NCBI GenBank assembly: GCA_902826835.1 | Contig: CADEGH010000016.1 | Location: 45,971-109,970 of the forward strand | Direction of reading: 5' to 3' | Length of the DNA: 64,000 bases | Source: an uncultured bacterium | GTDB lineage: Bacteria > Planctomycetota > GCA-002687715 | Part shown: positions 33,248 to 43,400 of the stretch, piece by piece | Numbering within the stretch: the stretch's first letter is position 1 | How the letters are laid out: each line of letters starts with the position of its first letter | The notes under the pieces: generated by a model | The model's database searches: none | Seen by the model: the letters and a program-made list of their open reading frames with translations, nothing else | Told to the model about the DNA's origin: nothing | Position numbers and translations under genes: made by a program

Positions 33248-33778
33248 ATGGGCAAAGGACCGGCTAATCGACACAACTCGCGTGAGACTCGGGACGATTC
33301 GCAGCGCGGTGACGGGCTGATCGAAACCGTCGTGCGCATCAACCGCTCCGCCAAAGTCATGAAGGGTGGACGGCGCTTCAGCTTTTCGGCCCTCGTGGTC
33401 GTGGGTGACGGCGCGGGACGAGTCGGAGTGGGATTTGGCAAGGCGAACGACGTTCCGACTTCCATTGAGAAGGGCGGAAAGGAAGCTCGCAAGGCCATGG
33501 TGGACTTCCCCATGGTCGGGCGCACTCTGCCTCACCAGGTCATCGGCCACTTCGGTTCGGCGCGCATCGTGATGCTTCCCGCGAGCCCGGGTACCGGGGT
33601 CATCGCCGGCGCTACTGCGCGTGCCGTACTCGTGGCGGCGGGGATCCAGGATGTGCTGACCAAGAGCTTGGGCAGCACCAATCCCGTCAACCTCCTGCGG
33701 GCGGTGTTGGACGGAATTTCCCAGTTGAAGATCAAGTCGGAGGTCGAGCGCCTCCGCGGGGTGACGATCCCGGACTGA
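33248..33778 (+). CDS. rpsE: 30S ribosomal protein S5
   Basis: S5 contributes to decoding fidelity and mRNA unwinding. The 176-residue protein has the double-stranded RNA-binding-like N-domain (RINRSAKVMKGGRRFSFSAL), GFGKANDVPTSIEKG, and ATARAVLVAAGIQDVLTKSL. The next gene should be rpmD (L30), but the 78-nt gap after rpsE holds none and rplO comes directly. Confidence 0.98.
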   Translation: MGKGPANRHNSRETRDDSQRGDGLIETVVRINRSAKVMKGGRRFSFSALVVVGDGAGRVGVGFGKANDVPTSIEKGGKEARKAMVDFPMVGRTLPHQVIGHFGSARIVMLPASPGTGVIAGATARAVLVAAGIQDVLTKSLGSTNPVNLLRAVLDGISQLKIKSEVERLRGVTIPD

Positions 33779-33832
33779 TGTCCGGTTGCGGTAGGGCACC
33801 ATCGAATTCAAGCGCTTCGGCGCAATAGGGAG

Positions 33833-33848
33833 CGGCGCGGTGGCGCCG
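33833..33848 (+). promoter_or_regulatory. Perfect hairpin just upstream of rplO
   Basis: CGGCGC (33833-33838) pairs with GCGCCG (33843-33848) around GGTG. It ends 8 nt before the rplO ATG, so it could affect initiation. It lies in the slot where rpmD is found in other bacteria. Confidence 0.35.
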
Positions 33849-33856
33849 ACCACATC

Positions 33857-34303
33857 ATGAACCTGAGCGACGTGAAGCAAATCGAGGTCGAGCGCAAGTA
33901 CCGCATGCGAGTCGGCCGGGGTCTCGGCTCTGGAAAGGGCAAGACCGCGGGCCGCGGGTATAAGGGACAGCAGTCCCGCGCTGGCTACTCGCGCCGGTAT
34001 GGGCATGAAGGTGGTCAAAACCCCCTTTTCCGACGATTGCCGAAGCGAGGGTTCAACAACGCCCGCTTCGCGGTCGACTACGAGGTCTTGAACCTGTCCG
34101 ATCTCAACAGCTTCCCGGCCGGCTCCACGGTCGACCTCGAAGCCGCTCAGAAGCAGGGGCGCCTGCCGAAGACCGCCAAGCGCCTCAAGATCCTTGGCAA
34201 CGGATCGCTGGACCATGCGGTCTCGGTTCGTGCTCATCGCTTCAGCGCCAAGGCCAAGGAAGCGATCACCAAAGCTGGCGGACAGGTGGAGGAGGTATCC
34301 TGA
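33857..34303 (+). CDS. rplO: 50S ribosomal protein L15
   Basis: L15 is a late-assembly protein. The 148-residue product has GSGKGKTAGRGYKGQQSR, a conserved glycine-rich rRNA-binding stretch, and the GGQNPLFRRLPKRGFNNARF region. No clear purine-rich RBS is seen before the ATG; the hairpin ending 8 nt upstream occupies that region. secY starts 2 nt after its stop. Confidence 0.98.
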   Translation: MNLSDVKQIEVERKYRMRVGRGLGSGKGKTAGRGYKGQQSRAGYSRRYGHEGGQNPLFRRLPKRGFNNARFAVDYEVLNLSDLNSFPAGSTVDLEAAQKQGRLPKTAKRLKILGNGSLDHAVSVRAHRFSAKAKEAITKAGGQVEEVS

Positions 34304-34304
34304 A

Positions 34305-35633
34305 ATGTGGGGTGCCTTCCAAAATCTCCTGAAAGTCGAGACGATCCGTAAGAAGATCTTTGTCACTCTCTCGCTTTTGCTCGTCTACGTGGTTGGATCC
34401 AACATCCCGCTGCCGGGAGTCGACTTTGGCGCCCTGCACGACTGGGTCTCGAAACGGGATTCCGGAGTCTCGCAGTTCGTCGGCCTGATCAATGCACTCA
34501 GCGGTGCGAACATCAACGCCCCGGTGTTGATGTCGTTGGGGATTCTCCCCTACATCACCGCATCCATCATGATCTCTCTGCTCGTCAAGGTGGTCCCTAG
34601 CCTTGAGGCGTTGAGCAAGGAAGGCCCCTCAGGTCAAGCCAAGATCAACCGCCTTTCGCGCATGTTGACGGTGCCCATTTGTGTGGCGACCGGCACTGCG
34701 GTGGTGGTGGGCAATTTCCGCCCTGGCGTGCTCGGAACGACGAATTTCCCGGTGGTGCCCAACTGGGGCTTCGGCTTTGTCGTCACGGCCGTTATCGGAA
34801 TCACCGCCGGCACGATCTTCCTCATGTGGATCGGCGAGCAGATTACCGCTCACGGCGTCGGCAACGGGACCTCCCTGCTGATCACCGCGGGAATCCTCCA
34901 GGATCTGCCGGGCGCTTTCAAAACCCTCTTTCAACGAGCGGTGGAGGAGCGCACCTACATCTTGGTGGCCGGCGTGCTCATGCTTCTGTATCTGGCCATC
35001 GTGATCGCGGTGGTATTCCAGACGAAGGCGCAGCGCCGCATTCCAATCCAGCAAGCGAAATTGGTCAGGGGTCAACGGGTTGCCGGGGGGCGTCATTATC
35101 TCCCGATCAAGTTGAACATGGCCAACGTGATGCCGGTCATCTTCGCTCAGGCGATTTTGACCCTTCCTTCCACGATCGGGGCCGCGATCAGTGGCGATCC
35201 GCGTGGCGGGTTCCTCCCCTTCGGCGGGTGGTGGTGGGTGGTCATCGAAACCGCGTTGATCTTCTTCTTCGCGCTGTTTTGGACCTCCCTCATGTTCCAG
35301 CCGAATGAGATGGCGAACAACTTGAAGGAGTACGGCTCGTTCATTCCCGGGATTCGTCCCGGAAAGAAGACCGCCGACTTCTTGCAGCACGTCATGGTCC
35401 GCATCACGGTGGTAGGTGCAGCCTTCCTCGCCGTCTTGGTGTTTGTGCCTTCGATGGTGGCCAGCACTATGGACGTCGACATGTTGGTGGCCCGCTTCCT
35501 CGGCGGTACCGGCATCCTGATCGTGGTCGGCGTGGTCCTTGAGTTGGTCGAGCAGCTCAATTCGAATCTGCTCCAACGCAACTACGAGGGTTTCATGAGC
35601 GCCGCCAGTGCGCGACGTGGCCTCCGGCGATGA
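34305..35633 (+). CDS. secY: Preprotein translocase channel SecY
   Basis: SecY forms the protein-conducting channel with SecE. The 442-residue protein has ten membrane helices, the plug region near the N-terminus, GEQITAHGVGNGTSLLITAG, and QFNSNL-type C-terminal region (EQLNSNLLQRNYEGFM). GRHYLPIKLNMANVMPVIFA is the conserved loop. ATG 34305 follows the rplO stop by one base with GGAGGAGG upstream. adk overlaps its stop by 4 nt (ATGA). Confidence 0.98.
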   Translation: MWGAFQNLLKVETIRKKIFVTLSLLLVYVVGSNIPLPGVDFGALHDWVSKRDSGVSQFVGLINALSGANINAPVLMSLGILPYITASIMISLLVKVVPSLEALSKEGPSGQAKINRLSRMLTVPICVATGTAVVVGNFRPGVLGTTNFPVVPNWGFGFVVTAVIGITAGTIFLMWIGEQITAHGVGNGTSLLITAGILQDLPGAFKTLFQRAVEERTYILVAGVLMLLYLAIVIAVVFQTKAQRRIPIQQAKLVRGQRVAGGRHYLPIKLNMANVMPVIFAQAILTLPSTIGAAISGDPRGGFLPFGGWWWVVIETALIFFFALFWTSLMFQPNEMANNLKEYGSFIPGIRPGKKTADFLQHVMVRITVVGAAFLAVLVFVPSMVASTMDVDMLVARFLGGTGILIVVGVVLELVEQLNSNLLQRNYEGFMSAASARRGLRR

Positions 35634-36295
35634 AGTCAGGGCCGGGCATTGTCATATTCCTCGGCCCTCCCGGGGCCGGAAAAGGGACCCAAGCGTCGCG
35701 TGTAGCCACCCGGCTCAGGGTGCCTCACGTTTCGACTGGGGACCTGTTCCGCCACCACTTGAAACAGGGAACTCCGATTGGGCAACTCGCCAAGGGGTTC
35801 ATGGATCGGGGCGCTCTGGTGCCGGACGAGGTCGTCTGTTCCATGGTGGAAGATCGACTGGGCCAGCCTGACGCCAAGGGTGGATGCATCTTGGACGGAT
35901 TTCCACGGACCATCCCCCAGGCGGAGGCGCTCGAGGTGCTCCTGACGAGACTGGGTAGGGGGACCACGACGGTGGTTTCCTTCGATCTGGCTTCCTCCGT
36001 GCTTGAGGAGAGAATCGGCGGGCGCCTCACCTGCAAGAGTTGTGGGGCCAGCTTCCACGCCACGCTCAATCCGCCCAAAGTGGCGGGTCTTTGTGATGCT
36101 TGTGGGAAGGCCGAGCTCCATGTTCGAGCGGACGATCGCCCGGAGGCGGTGCGTGCCCGGATGACCGAGTACGCCCAAAAGACTGCCCCCCTGCTGGATT
36201 TTTACGCTTCCCGCGGCGCCCTCTACCGGGTGGATGCGGGGAGAAGAATTGGAGAGATCGAGAAGGACCTTGAGGTTCTGCTCGATCGGCCATAA
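35630..36295 (+). CDS. adk: Adenylate kinase, zinc-LID type
   Basis: Adk interconverts ATP, AMP and ADP. The 221-residue protein has P-loop GPPGAGKGTQ at about 12-21, DGFPRTIPQAE for AMP binding, and a long LID with two Cys pairs (CKSC and CDAC, about 134-155) that should bind structural zinc. It overlaps the secY stop (ATGA), as in many spc operons, and map follows. Confidence 0.97.
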   Translation: MKSGPGIVIFLGPPGAGKGTQASRVATRLRVPHVSTGDLFRHHLKQGTPIGQLAKGFMDRGALVPDEVVCSMVEDRLGQPDAKGGCILDGFPRTIPQAEALEVLLTRLGRGTTTVVSFDLASSVLEERIGGRLTCKSCGASFHATLNPPKVAGLCDACGKAELHVRADDRPEAVRARMTEYAQKTAPLLDFYASRGALYRVDAGRRIGEIEKDLEVLLDRP

Positions 36296-36323
36296 ATTGC
36301 CTGGCTCCGCGGAAGACACCACT

Positions 36324-37136
36324 TTGATCACCTACAAATCCAAGCGCGAAATCGCCAAGATGCGCTCGGCCGGTCAGGTGATCGCTGAGATCTTCGACAT
36401 GCTCGCTTCCTGGCTGCGCCCCGGCCTTACCACCCTGGAGGTGGACCAAAAGGTCGAGGGAATGATCAGGGAGGCGAAGGGTAAACCCTCTTTCAAGGGC
36501 TACTGCGGTTTTCCGGCCTCGATCTGTGCCTCGGTGAACGAGCAGGTCGTCCACGGAATTCCCGGTTCGCTGCGGTTGAAAGAGGGAGACCTCTTCACCG
36601 TCGATGTCGGAGTGATCATGCAGGGTTACCACGCTGATGCCGCTCGCAGTTACGCGATCGGTGCCGTGGGACCTGAGGTGGCCAAACTCGCCGATGCGAC
36701 GGCCCGGGCCCTCAATGCGGGGATCCAGGCTTGTCGCGTTGGGCAACGGCTCAGCGATGTCGCTCGAGCCATCGAGACCGTGGGGCGAGACGCGGGATTC
36801 GGGATCGTGGAGCATTACGTTGGGCACGGTATTGGCACCGCGCTCCACGAGCCTCCCCAGGTGCCGAATTTCGTGAGTCGTCAAATTCTCGAGGATGATC
36901 TCGTGCTCCGTGAGGGGCTCGTGATCGCGATCGAACCCATGTTCAACCTGGGAACCGAGAAGACTCGCGAGCTTTCGGACGGTTGGACGGTGGTGACTGC
37001 CGACGGGAAGTGCTCGGCGCACTTCGAGGACACGGTGGTCATCTCCGAAAACGGGCCTGAAGTCATCACCCGGCCGAGCGGTCGCGAAATCGCGATTTGG
37101 TTAGGTCCGGTCGGAACGAGCGGGAGTCGGTCATGA
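36324..37136 (+). CDS. map: Methionine aminopeptidase type I
   Basis: Map removes the initiator methionine. Metal ligands are all visible in order: VDVGV (Asp), [10 protein letters not shown] (Asp), HYVGHGIG (His), IEPMF (Glu) and HFEDTVVIS (Glu). I choose the TTG at 36324 because family homology starts at [16 protein letters not shown] and GGAAG lies about 9 nt upstream; the longer frame from 36234 runs back into adk. This makes 270 residues. rpmJ overlaps its stop by 4 nt; infA, which often lies between, is absent. Confidence 0.93.
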   Translation: MITYKSKREIAKMRSAGQVIAEIFDMLASWLRPGLTTLEVDQKVEGMIREAKGKPSFKGYCGFPASICASVNEQVVHGIPGSLRLKEGDLFTVDVGVIMQGYHADAARSYAIGAVGPEVAKLADATARALNAGIQACRVGQRLSDVARAIETVGRDAGFGIVEHYVGHGIGTALHEPPQVPNFVSRQILEDDLVLREGLVIAIEPMFNLGTEKTRELSDGWTVVTADGKCSAHFEDTVVISENGPEVITRPSGREIAIWLGPVGTSGSRS

Positions 37137-37249
37137 AGGTGCGCGCGTCCATCCGAAAAATTTGCGAGAAGTGCTGCGTGATCAAGCGGCACGGCGTTCT
37201 CCGGGTGATTTGCAAGGCCGATCCCCGTCACAAGCAGCGTCAGGGCTGA
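37133..37249 (+). CDS. rpmJ: 50S ribosomal protein L36, zinc-binding
   Basis: A 38-residue protein, [20 protein letters not shown] then [18 protein letters not shown], matches L36. Cys 11, 14 and 27 with His 33 form the zinc site of the C+ type. Its ATG overlaps the map stop (ATGA) and rpsM follows 15 nt later, the normal alpha-operon place. The C-terminal KQRQG is the canonical ending. Confidence 0.97.
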   Translation: MKVRASIRKICEKCCVIKRHGVLRVICKADPRHKQRQG

Positions 37250-37264
37250 TCGAGAGACTATCCC

Positions 37265-37648
37265 ATGGCACGTATTGCCGGTGTCGACGTTCCCCAGAAC
37301 AAGATGGCGAAGATCTCTCTCCGCTACATCTTCGGTGTCGGTCCCAAGTTGGCGATCGATATCTGCCGCGAAGTGGGCATCCAGCCCGAGCGGAAGGTGA
37401 AGGACTTGAACGAGGAGGAAGTTGCCAAAATCAACAACCTCATCGACAGGAAGTACCTCGCCGAGGGCCAACTGCGTCGCACGATCGCCCAAAACATCGC
37501 ACGACTGAAGAACATTCGCGCCTATCGTGGCATCCGCCACATCAAGGGCCTACCGGTGCGTGGGCAGCAAACCCAAAGCAACGCGCGCACGCGCAAGGGC
37601 AAGAAGAAGACGGTGGCCGGCAAGAAGTCGGTCAAGGCGATGCGCTGA
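37265..37648 (+). CDS. rpsM: 30S ribosomal protein S13
   Basis: S13 contacts the P-site tRNA and forms the head-50S bridge. The 127-residue protein starts MARIAGVDVPQNKMAKISL, has YIFGVGPKLA and ends with GLPVRGQQTQSNARTRKG followed by basic residues. Order rpmJ-rpsM-rpsK-rpsD-rpoA-rplQ is canonical. Confidence 0.99.
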   Translation: MARIAGVDVPQNKMAKISLRYIFGVGPKLAIDICREVGIQPERKVKDLNEEEVAKINNLIDRKYLAEGQLRRTIAQNIARLKNIRAYRGIRHIKGLPVRGQQTQSNARTRKGKKKTVAGKKSVKAMR

Positions 37649-37672
37649 TCGCGCTCTGCACCGAGAAACACT

Positions 37673-38053
37673 ATGGCCAAGCCGGCAAAGAAGAAGGTCA
37701 AAAAGACGGTCTCGAAGGGGATCGTCCACGTTCAAGCTTCCTTCAACAACACCATCGTCACGATCACCGATGTGCAGGGCAACGCCCTGTGCTGGGCGAG
37801 CGCGGGGACGATCGGGTACAAGGGGTCTCGCAAGAGCACTCCGTACGCGGCACAACGGGCCGCCGAGCGTGCGTCCGAGGCCGCCTCGAAGTTCGGCGTG
37901 AAGGAAGTGGAAGTCCGCATCAAAGGCCCGGGCTCCGGGCGTGAGTCTGCCGTGCGCGCGCTGCGTGGCAGTGGTGTCGAAGTCAAGGCGATCGAGGACG
38001 TCACGCCGGTCCCGCACAACGGTTGCCGGCCGCGCAAGCGCCGTCGCGTCTGA
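37673..38053 (+). CDS. rpsK: 30S ribosomal protein S11
   Basis: S11 lies on the platform near the E site. The 126-residue protein has [38 protein letters not shown], and ends [13 protein letters not shown] (usually CRPPKRRRV, so one Pro is replaced by Arg). The N-terminus is lysine-rich. Confidence 0.99.
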   Translation: MAKPAKKKVKKTVSKGIVHVQASFNNTIVTITDVQGNALCWASAGTIGYKGSRKSTPYAAQRAAERASEAASKFGVKEVEVRIKGPGSGRESAVRALRGSGVEVKAIEDVTPVPHNGCRPRKRRRV

Positions 38054-38101
38054 TTTTCCGCCGGACCTCGTGTCCCAGAACGAACAAGGAACGAAAGTCA
38101 C

Positions 38102-38740
38102 ATGGCTCGTCTCATCGGTCCCAAGTGTCGCCTGTGCCGTCGTGAAGGCATCAAGCTCATGCTCAAGGGTGAGCGCTGCTTCGGCGGCAAGTGCGCCATT
38201 CAGAAGCGTGGCGCCAATTATCCGCCGGGCATGCAGGGGTGGAAGCGCCAAAAGAAGACCAGCGAGTACGGCTTGCAGCTCCGTGAGCGGCAGCGCCTGA
38301 AACGAATGTTCGGAATCCTCGATCGGCAGTTTGCCTGCGCCTTGGCCGAGGCCTCGCGCCGTACGGGAAACACCGGCACCGAGTTGATTCAGATCGTGTC
38401 TCGGCGTCTCGACAATGTCGTGCGGGCATCCGGCTTCGGCTACGGCCCGGCCTCTGCCCGCCAGATCGTCGCCCACGGTCTCACGCGGCTGAACGGACGC
38501 CGGGTTGATCGTCCGAGCATGGCCGTGAAGGCCGGAGACGTCATCACCTTCACCACTCGCGAGAAGCCGCGTGCTTTCATCGCCAAGGTGCTCGAGGCCA
38601 GCAAGGCCTACCAGAGCGTACCGGGTTGGCTCGAGCGGGATGAGACGAACCTCTCCATCAAGGTCTTGAACCTGCCTGCCCGTGAGGAATTCCCCTTCGA
38701 GATCCGCGAGCAGCTGATCGTCGAAGGCGCGTCGAAGTGA
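38102..38740 (+). CDS. rpsD: 30S ribosomal protein S4, zinc-binding
   Basis: S4 is a primary assembly protein and alpha-operon repressor in E. coli. The 212-residue protein keeps Cys 9, 12, 26 and 31 (C-x2-C-x13-C-x4-C), the zinc-bearing form, followed by the S4 domain (GFGYGPASARQIVAHGLTRL). Together with S14 and L36 it shows a zinc-dependent set of ribosomal proteins here. A 64-nt gap with a strong hairpin precedes rpoA. Confidence 0.98.
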   Translation: MARLIGPKCRLCRREGIKLMLKGERCFGGKCAIQKRGANYPPGMQGWKRQKKTSEYGLQLRERQRLKRMFGILDRQFACALAEASRRTGNTGTELIQIVSRRLDNVVRASGFGYGPASARQIVAHGLTRLNGRRVDRPSMAVKAGDVITFTTREKPRAFIAKVLEASKAYQSVPGWLERDETNLSIKVLNLPAREEFPFEIREQLIVEGASK

Positions 38741-38746
38741 TGCCCT

Positions 38747-38767
38747 CCTCCTCCGAACCGGAGGAGG
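38747..38767 (+). promoter_or_regulatory. Perfect 9-bp hairpin between rpsD and rpoA
   Basis: CCTCCTCCG (38747-38755) pairs with CGGAGGAGG (38759-38767) around a 3-nt loop, 6 nt after the rpsD stop. No U-tail. It may modulate rpoA relative to ribosomal proteins. Confidence 0.45.
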
Positions 38768-38804
38768 GAGGACTATCGGTACCGAGTCGAGCGAGGTCAG
38801 CAAG

Positions 38805-39857
38805 ATGCGAATTCGTTGGCGCAATTTGGAGCTCCCGAGCCGCGTGATCGTGGATCGCGAGACGCTCTCGCCCACGTACGGCCGGTTTTATGTCGAGCCC
38901 TTTGAGCGGGGGTTCGGCCACACGATCGGCAATGGTCTCCGTCGGGTTCTCCTGTCGAGCCTCGAGGGCACGGCCGTCCGTTGGTTCAAAATGGGCGGGG
39001 CCACCCACGAGTTTCAGGCAGTCGAAGGGATCATCGAGGATGTCACCGACATCGTGCTGCAGATCAAGCAGCTGCTCGTGAAGATCCCGGGCGACGGCCC
39101 GGCGATGCTCCGGATTCGCAAACGCGAGAAGGGGCCCATCACCGGCCGCGACATCATCTGCGAGGGGGATGCCGAAATCGTCAATCCCGACTTGCACATC
39201 TGCACCCTTTCGAAGGGCATCCACTTCGAAATGGAGATGGAAGCGTCGCGAGGCCGCGGGTACGTCACGGCCGAGGAAAACGAGGCCGGCGGCGGTCGCC
39301 ACTCCGACTCCGGAGCTCGGCGTGGACAGAAGGACGTCGATCAGGAGATCGGGAAGATCTGGGTTGACTCGATCTTCAGCCCGGTGCTTCGTGTCAAGTA
39401 CGAGACCCAAGAGACCCGCGTCGGCAAGCTCACCGATTACGATCGCTTGGCCGTCGAGGTGTGGACCAATGGAACGGTACGGCCGGAGGAAGCGCTCGCC
39501 GAGGCTTCCAAGATCTACCGGAAGTTCCTGAACCCGCTGTGCAGCTTCGGCTCCACCGGCAGCGAGGTCGTGGAATCCGAACTGCCGGAGATTCCGACCC
39601 TCACGCTCGCGGACGTCGAGGACGGTTCGATGATGGATCGGCCCATCACCGATCTGGATCTGTCGGTCCGTTCGAACAACTGCCTCGAAGCCGAGAAGAT
39701 TTTCACGGTGGGGGACTTGGTGCGACGATCGGAAACCGATTTGCTCGGTGTCCGCAATCTGGGCCGCACCAGCCTGACCGAGATCAAGGCCAAGTTGGAA
39801 GAGTTGGGGATGTCGCTTGCCCCGGAACCGGCGGACTCGGGAACGCCAACCGTTTAG
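38805..39857 (+). CDS. rpoA: DNA-directed RNA polymerase subunit alpha
   Basis: Alpha nucleates polymerase assembly. The 350-residue protein has the N-terminal dimerisation domain (GFGHTIGNGLRRVLLSSLEG) and a C-terminal domain (TVGDLVRRSETDLLGVRNLG, then TSLTEIKAKLEELGMSL) that binds UP elements and activators. In the middle there is an extra hydrophilic stretch (GGGRHSDSGARRGQKDVDQ, about 162-185) not typical of the family. Length is above the usual 315-330. rplQ follows after 35 nt. Confidence 0.98.
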   Translation: MRIRWRNLELPSRVIVDRETLSPTYGRFYVEPFERGFGHTIGNGLRRVLLSSLEGTAVRWFKMGGATHEFQAVEGIIEDVTDIVLQIKQLLVKIPGDGPAMLRIRKREKGPITGRDIICEGDAEIVNPDLHICTLSKGIHFEMEMEASRGRGYVTAEENEAGGGRHSDSGARRGQKDVDQEIGKIWVDSIFSPVLRVKYETQETRVGKLTDYDRLAVEVWTNGTVRPEEALAEASKIYRKFLNPLCSFGSTGSEVVESELPEIPTLTLADVEDGSMMDRPITDLDLSVRSNNCLEAEKIFTVGDLVRRSETDLLGVRNLGRTSLTEIKAKLEELGMSLAPEPADSGTPTV

Positions 39858-39892
39858 TGCCCGCTCGCGAGAGCTGACTGGAGATACGAGCC

Positions 39893-40297
39893 ATGCGCCA
39901 CCGACGCCACGGAAAGAAACTGAATCGCGACCAGGCCCACCGACTCGCCCTCGGCCGGAACCTCTGTCGGGAATTGATCACCCATCACCGCATCGTCACT
40001 ACCCACGAGAAGGCGAAGGTTTATCGCCCCATCGTCGAGAAGTTGGTGACGCTGGCCAGGGACCCGGACGAAAAGACCAAGCTGCACCGCATTCGCCTGG
40101 CCTATCGTCGTTTGCCGGACAAGGCGGCGGTCAAGAAGTTGTTCGAGAAGATCGGACCTCACTTCCAGAATCGCAACGGCGGATACACCCGCATCATGCG
40201 TCTCTCGAAGAACCGTTTGGGCGACAACGCTTCCCAGGCGATCTTGGAGTTCGTCGATCTCCCTCGGGAGAAGCCCGCGGAAGACGCTGCGGAGTGA
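39893..40297 (+). CDS. rplQ: 50S ribosomal protein L17
   Basis: L17 is near the tunnel exit. The 134-residue protein starts MRHRRHGKKLNRDQAHR and has the HRIVTTHEKAKVYRPIVEKL and NRNGGYTRIMRLSKNRLGD blocks. It is the last gene of the supercluster; a bidirectional terminator follows, then convergent dnaE. Confidence 0.98.
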   Translation: MRHRRHGKKLNRDQAHRLALGRNLCRELITHHRIVTTHEKAKVYRPIVEKLVTLARDPDEKTKLHRIRLAYRRLPDKAAVKKLFEKIGPHFQNRNGGYTRIMRLSKNRLGDNASQAILEFVDLPREKPAEDAAE

Positions 40298-40354
40298 GCC
40301 GGAAGACCGCGCTCTCGCGAACTTCGATGCGCTGAGACGGATGGAACAATGTGC

Positions 40355-40393
40355 CAAACGGGGCGGGGTGACTGAGTCATCCCGCCCCGTTTG
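40355..40393. terminator. Bidirectional terminator-like hairpin between rplQ and dnaE
   Basis: CAAACGGGGCGGG (40355-40367) pairs perfectly with CCCGCCCCGTTTG (40381-40393). The short A/T ends on each side give TTT on both strands. Genes converge here, so one structure can serve both. Confidence 0.75.
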
Positions 40394-40420
40394 CGTAAGA
40401 CTCCGTTTCGCCTGAGGGTC

Positions 40421-43400
40421 TCAGCCGAGCCGAACCCGCTCGGTACCGAGCAGCCGACTGAGCTCATCCACCAGCGGCTTGGTGCTGGCAACGCGGAATT
40501 CATCACCGGCCTGGACCACGACCGATCCGAAGTCCTTGGTTCGCAGAGAGAAGAAGACCGGCAAGGGCCCGGGGTGGGCTCGGAGCACGCGGTGTAGGGC
40601 CGGGATCACCAAGTCCAGTCCTTCGCCGGAATCGACCTCCAGGGTGAGTCGACGGGAGAGCGTCATTGCAGCCTGCTCGAGCTCGATCAGGCTGCCGACT
40701 CGGAGGGAAGCCGGCTCGCGCCGCTGATCGACGGTTCCCTTCAGAAAGACCACCCGATCGGGCGCGATCTTGTCTTTGAGTTGAGCGAACAGTTCCGAGA
40801 ACACCACCGCTTCGATGGAACCAGTGTGGTCTTCGAATCGCAGGATCGCCATCTTCTGCCCGGCGTTGCGGCCCTGCTTGATCAAGACTTGGCGCACGCT
40901 CGCGATCATGCCCCCGAGCGTGACCTCCGCGCCCTCCTCGAGTTTGCCGATGCCCTGCACCGTCCCGCTCGAGAACCGCTTCAGGGCGCTGCGATGGCGA
41001 TCCAGCGGATGACCAGTGAGGTAGAAGCCGAGGACGTCTTTTTCTTTCTGCAGACGCTCCTGGTCGCTCAGTTCGGGCGTGGCCGGTAGGTGTGTCGAGG
41101 GAGCCTTGGTCTCGTCCGGCACGTCGTCATCCATGCCGAAGAGACTGCCCTGCCCGGACCTCCGGTCGCGATCCGCGGCGGCCCCCATAGAGAGCGCTTC
41201 GCTCAAGATCGCGAGCTTCTGACTGCGATGGCCGGGCATCCCATCCATCGCCCCGGCGTAGATCATCGCCTCGAGCGCAGCGGAATTGAGTTTTTGGAGG
41301 TCGGCGCGAGACGCGAGATCGTAGAGATCCTTGAACTCCGCGCCGGCCTCGCGCGCCTTCACCAGCCCTTCCACCCCGCCCTCGCCGACGCCTTTGATCG
41401 CCGCGAGGGCGTAGCGGATGGAAGTGCCCTCGACGATGAAGCGTGATCGGCTCTTGTTCACGTCCGGGGGAAGCACCTTGATTCCCATCTGCCGGCACTC
41501 TTCGACGTACTCGACGGTCTTGTCGATGTCGAACATTTCGCAACTGAGCAGAGCCGCCATGTAAGGAGCCGGATAATTGGCTTTGAGCCACGCGGTCTGC
41601 CACGTGATCAGCGCGTAGGCAGCGCTGTGCGACTTGTTGAATCCGTAACCGGCGAAGTACTCGATGAGGTCGAAGATCTCGCCGGCGGTTTCCCGTTTGA
41701 CTCCGCGCCCCGCCGCACCCTCCACGAATCGCTCTTTGAACTTGGCGAGGATCTCCGGCTTTTTCTTGCCCATCGCCTTGCGGAGGTTGTCCGCCTCCGC
41801 GAGCGAAAAGCCGGAGAGCACGTTGGCGATCCGCATCACCTGCTCCTGGTACAGGATGACGCCAAAACTCTCCTTCAAGATCGGTTCGAGCGAGGGATGC
41901 GGATATGCGACCGGCTCCTGGCCGTGTTTGCGGCGCACGTAGGTGTCGACCATGCCCGAGCCGAGCGGCCCTGGACGGTAGAGCGCGAGGACGGCCACCA
42001 GATCCTCGAATCGATCGGGTTTCATGCGACGTAGCAGGTCGCGCATGCCCTCCGACTCCAGTTGGAAGACCCCGCCCGCTTCGCCGCGGGTGAGCATCTG
42101 GTAGGACTTCGCATCGTCGAGGGGGAGACTCTCGATCTCGATTTTCGGTCCCCCGGTCAATAAGACGTTTTGCACTGCCTCTTGGATGATCGTGAGCGTG
42201 CGCAGGCCCAGGAAGTCCATCTTGAGGAGGCCGATTTCCTCCAAGATGTCCATCGACCACTGAGTAGTGATGTCGTCCTGAGCCCGATAGAGCGGGACCC
42301 GCTCTTCGAGGCGGCGATCCGAGATGACCACTCCGGCGGCGTGAATGGAGGCGTGTCGCGCGTTGCCTTCGAGTTTCAACGCCACTTCGAACAACCGCTT
42401 GTTGCGATCGGATTCCTCGGAGAGGGCACGCACGTCCGCGTCGTTTTCGACCGCGTCTTTCAGCGTGTCCTTCGGGCCGTTGGGGATCTTCTTGGCAATT
42501 CGGTCGACATCGGCGAGCGGGATGTCGAGGGCTCGCCCGACATCGCGAATGACCGCCCGCGCTTTCATCGTTCCGAAGGTGATGATCTGCGCTACGTGGT
42601 CGCGCCCGTATTTCTTTTGGACGTATTCGATGACCTCGCCGCGTCTATCCTTGCAGAAGTCGATGTCGATATCCGGCATCGAAATGCGCTCGGGATTCAG
42701 GAAGCGCTCGAAAAGCAAGTCGTACTTCAGCGGGTCGAGCTGAGTGATGCCGAGGGCGTACGAGACGATCGAACCCGCCGCCGACCCTCGTCCGGGACCG
42801 ACCGGGATTCCATTTTCGCGGGCGTAGCGGATGAAGTCCCAGGTGATGAGGAAGTAATCCACGAACCCCATTTGCTCGATCACGCCGATTTCGAAGTCGA
42901 GTCGGGCTTGTACCTCGGGACCGGCATTCGGATACAGCCGCCGGATCCCGTCCTTGCACAGACTTCGGAAGAGATCTTGCGGCGGCAGATTTTTCTCGGA
43001 CACGAAACTCGGCAGCCAGCGATTGCCGAACTTCAATTCGAAGTCGCAGCGATCGGCGATCTCGCGCGTGCTCTTGATGGCGCTCGGCATGTCGACGAAG
43101 AGAGCGCGCATTTGCTCGGTATCTTTGAAATACAACTCGTGCGTCCGCATCCGGAATCGCTGGGGATCGGATTCCGTCTTGCCGGTGCCGATGCACAGTG
43201 CGACATCTTGCGCCTGCCAGTCGGGAGCGTGGACGTAGTGGATGTCGTTCGTGGCCACCAGGGGAGTGTTGGTGGCCACGGCCAATTGGGCCATCGGCCC
43301 GCGCACCTGGTCTTCCAGATCCAGATGGTGGTTCATGACCTCGAGGTAGAAATTCTCCGCCCCGAAGATCTCGCGATACTCCCGGATGGTGCGCTCGGCC

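Noticed and set aside
33779..33856. rpmD (L30) expected between rpsE and rplO
   Set aside because: No reading frame in this 78-nt gap encodes an L30-like protein; only a hairpin is present.
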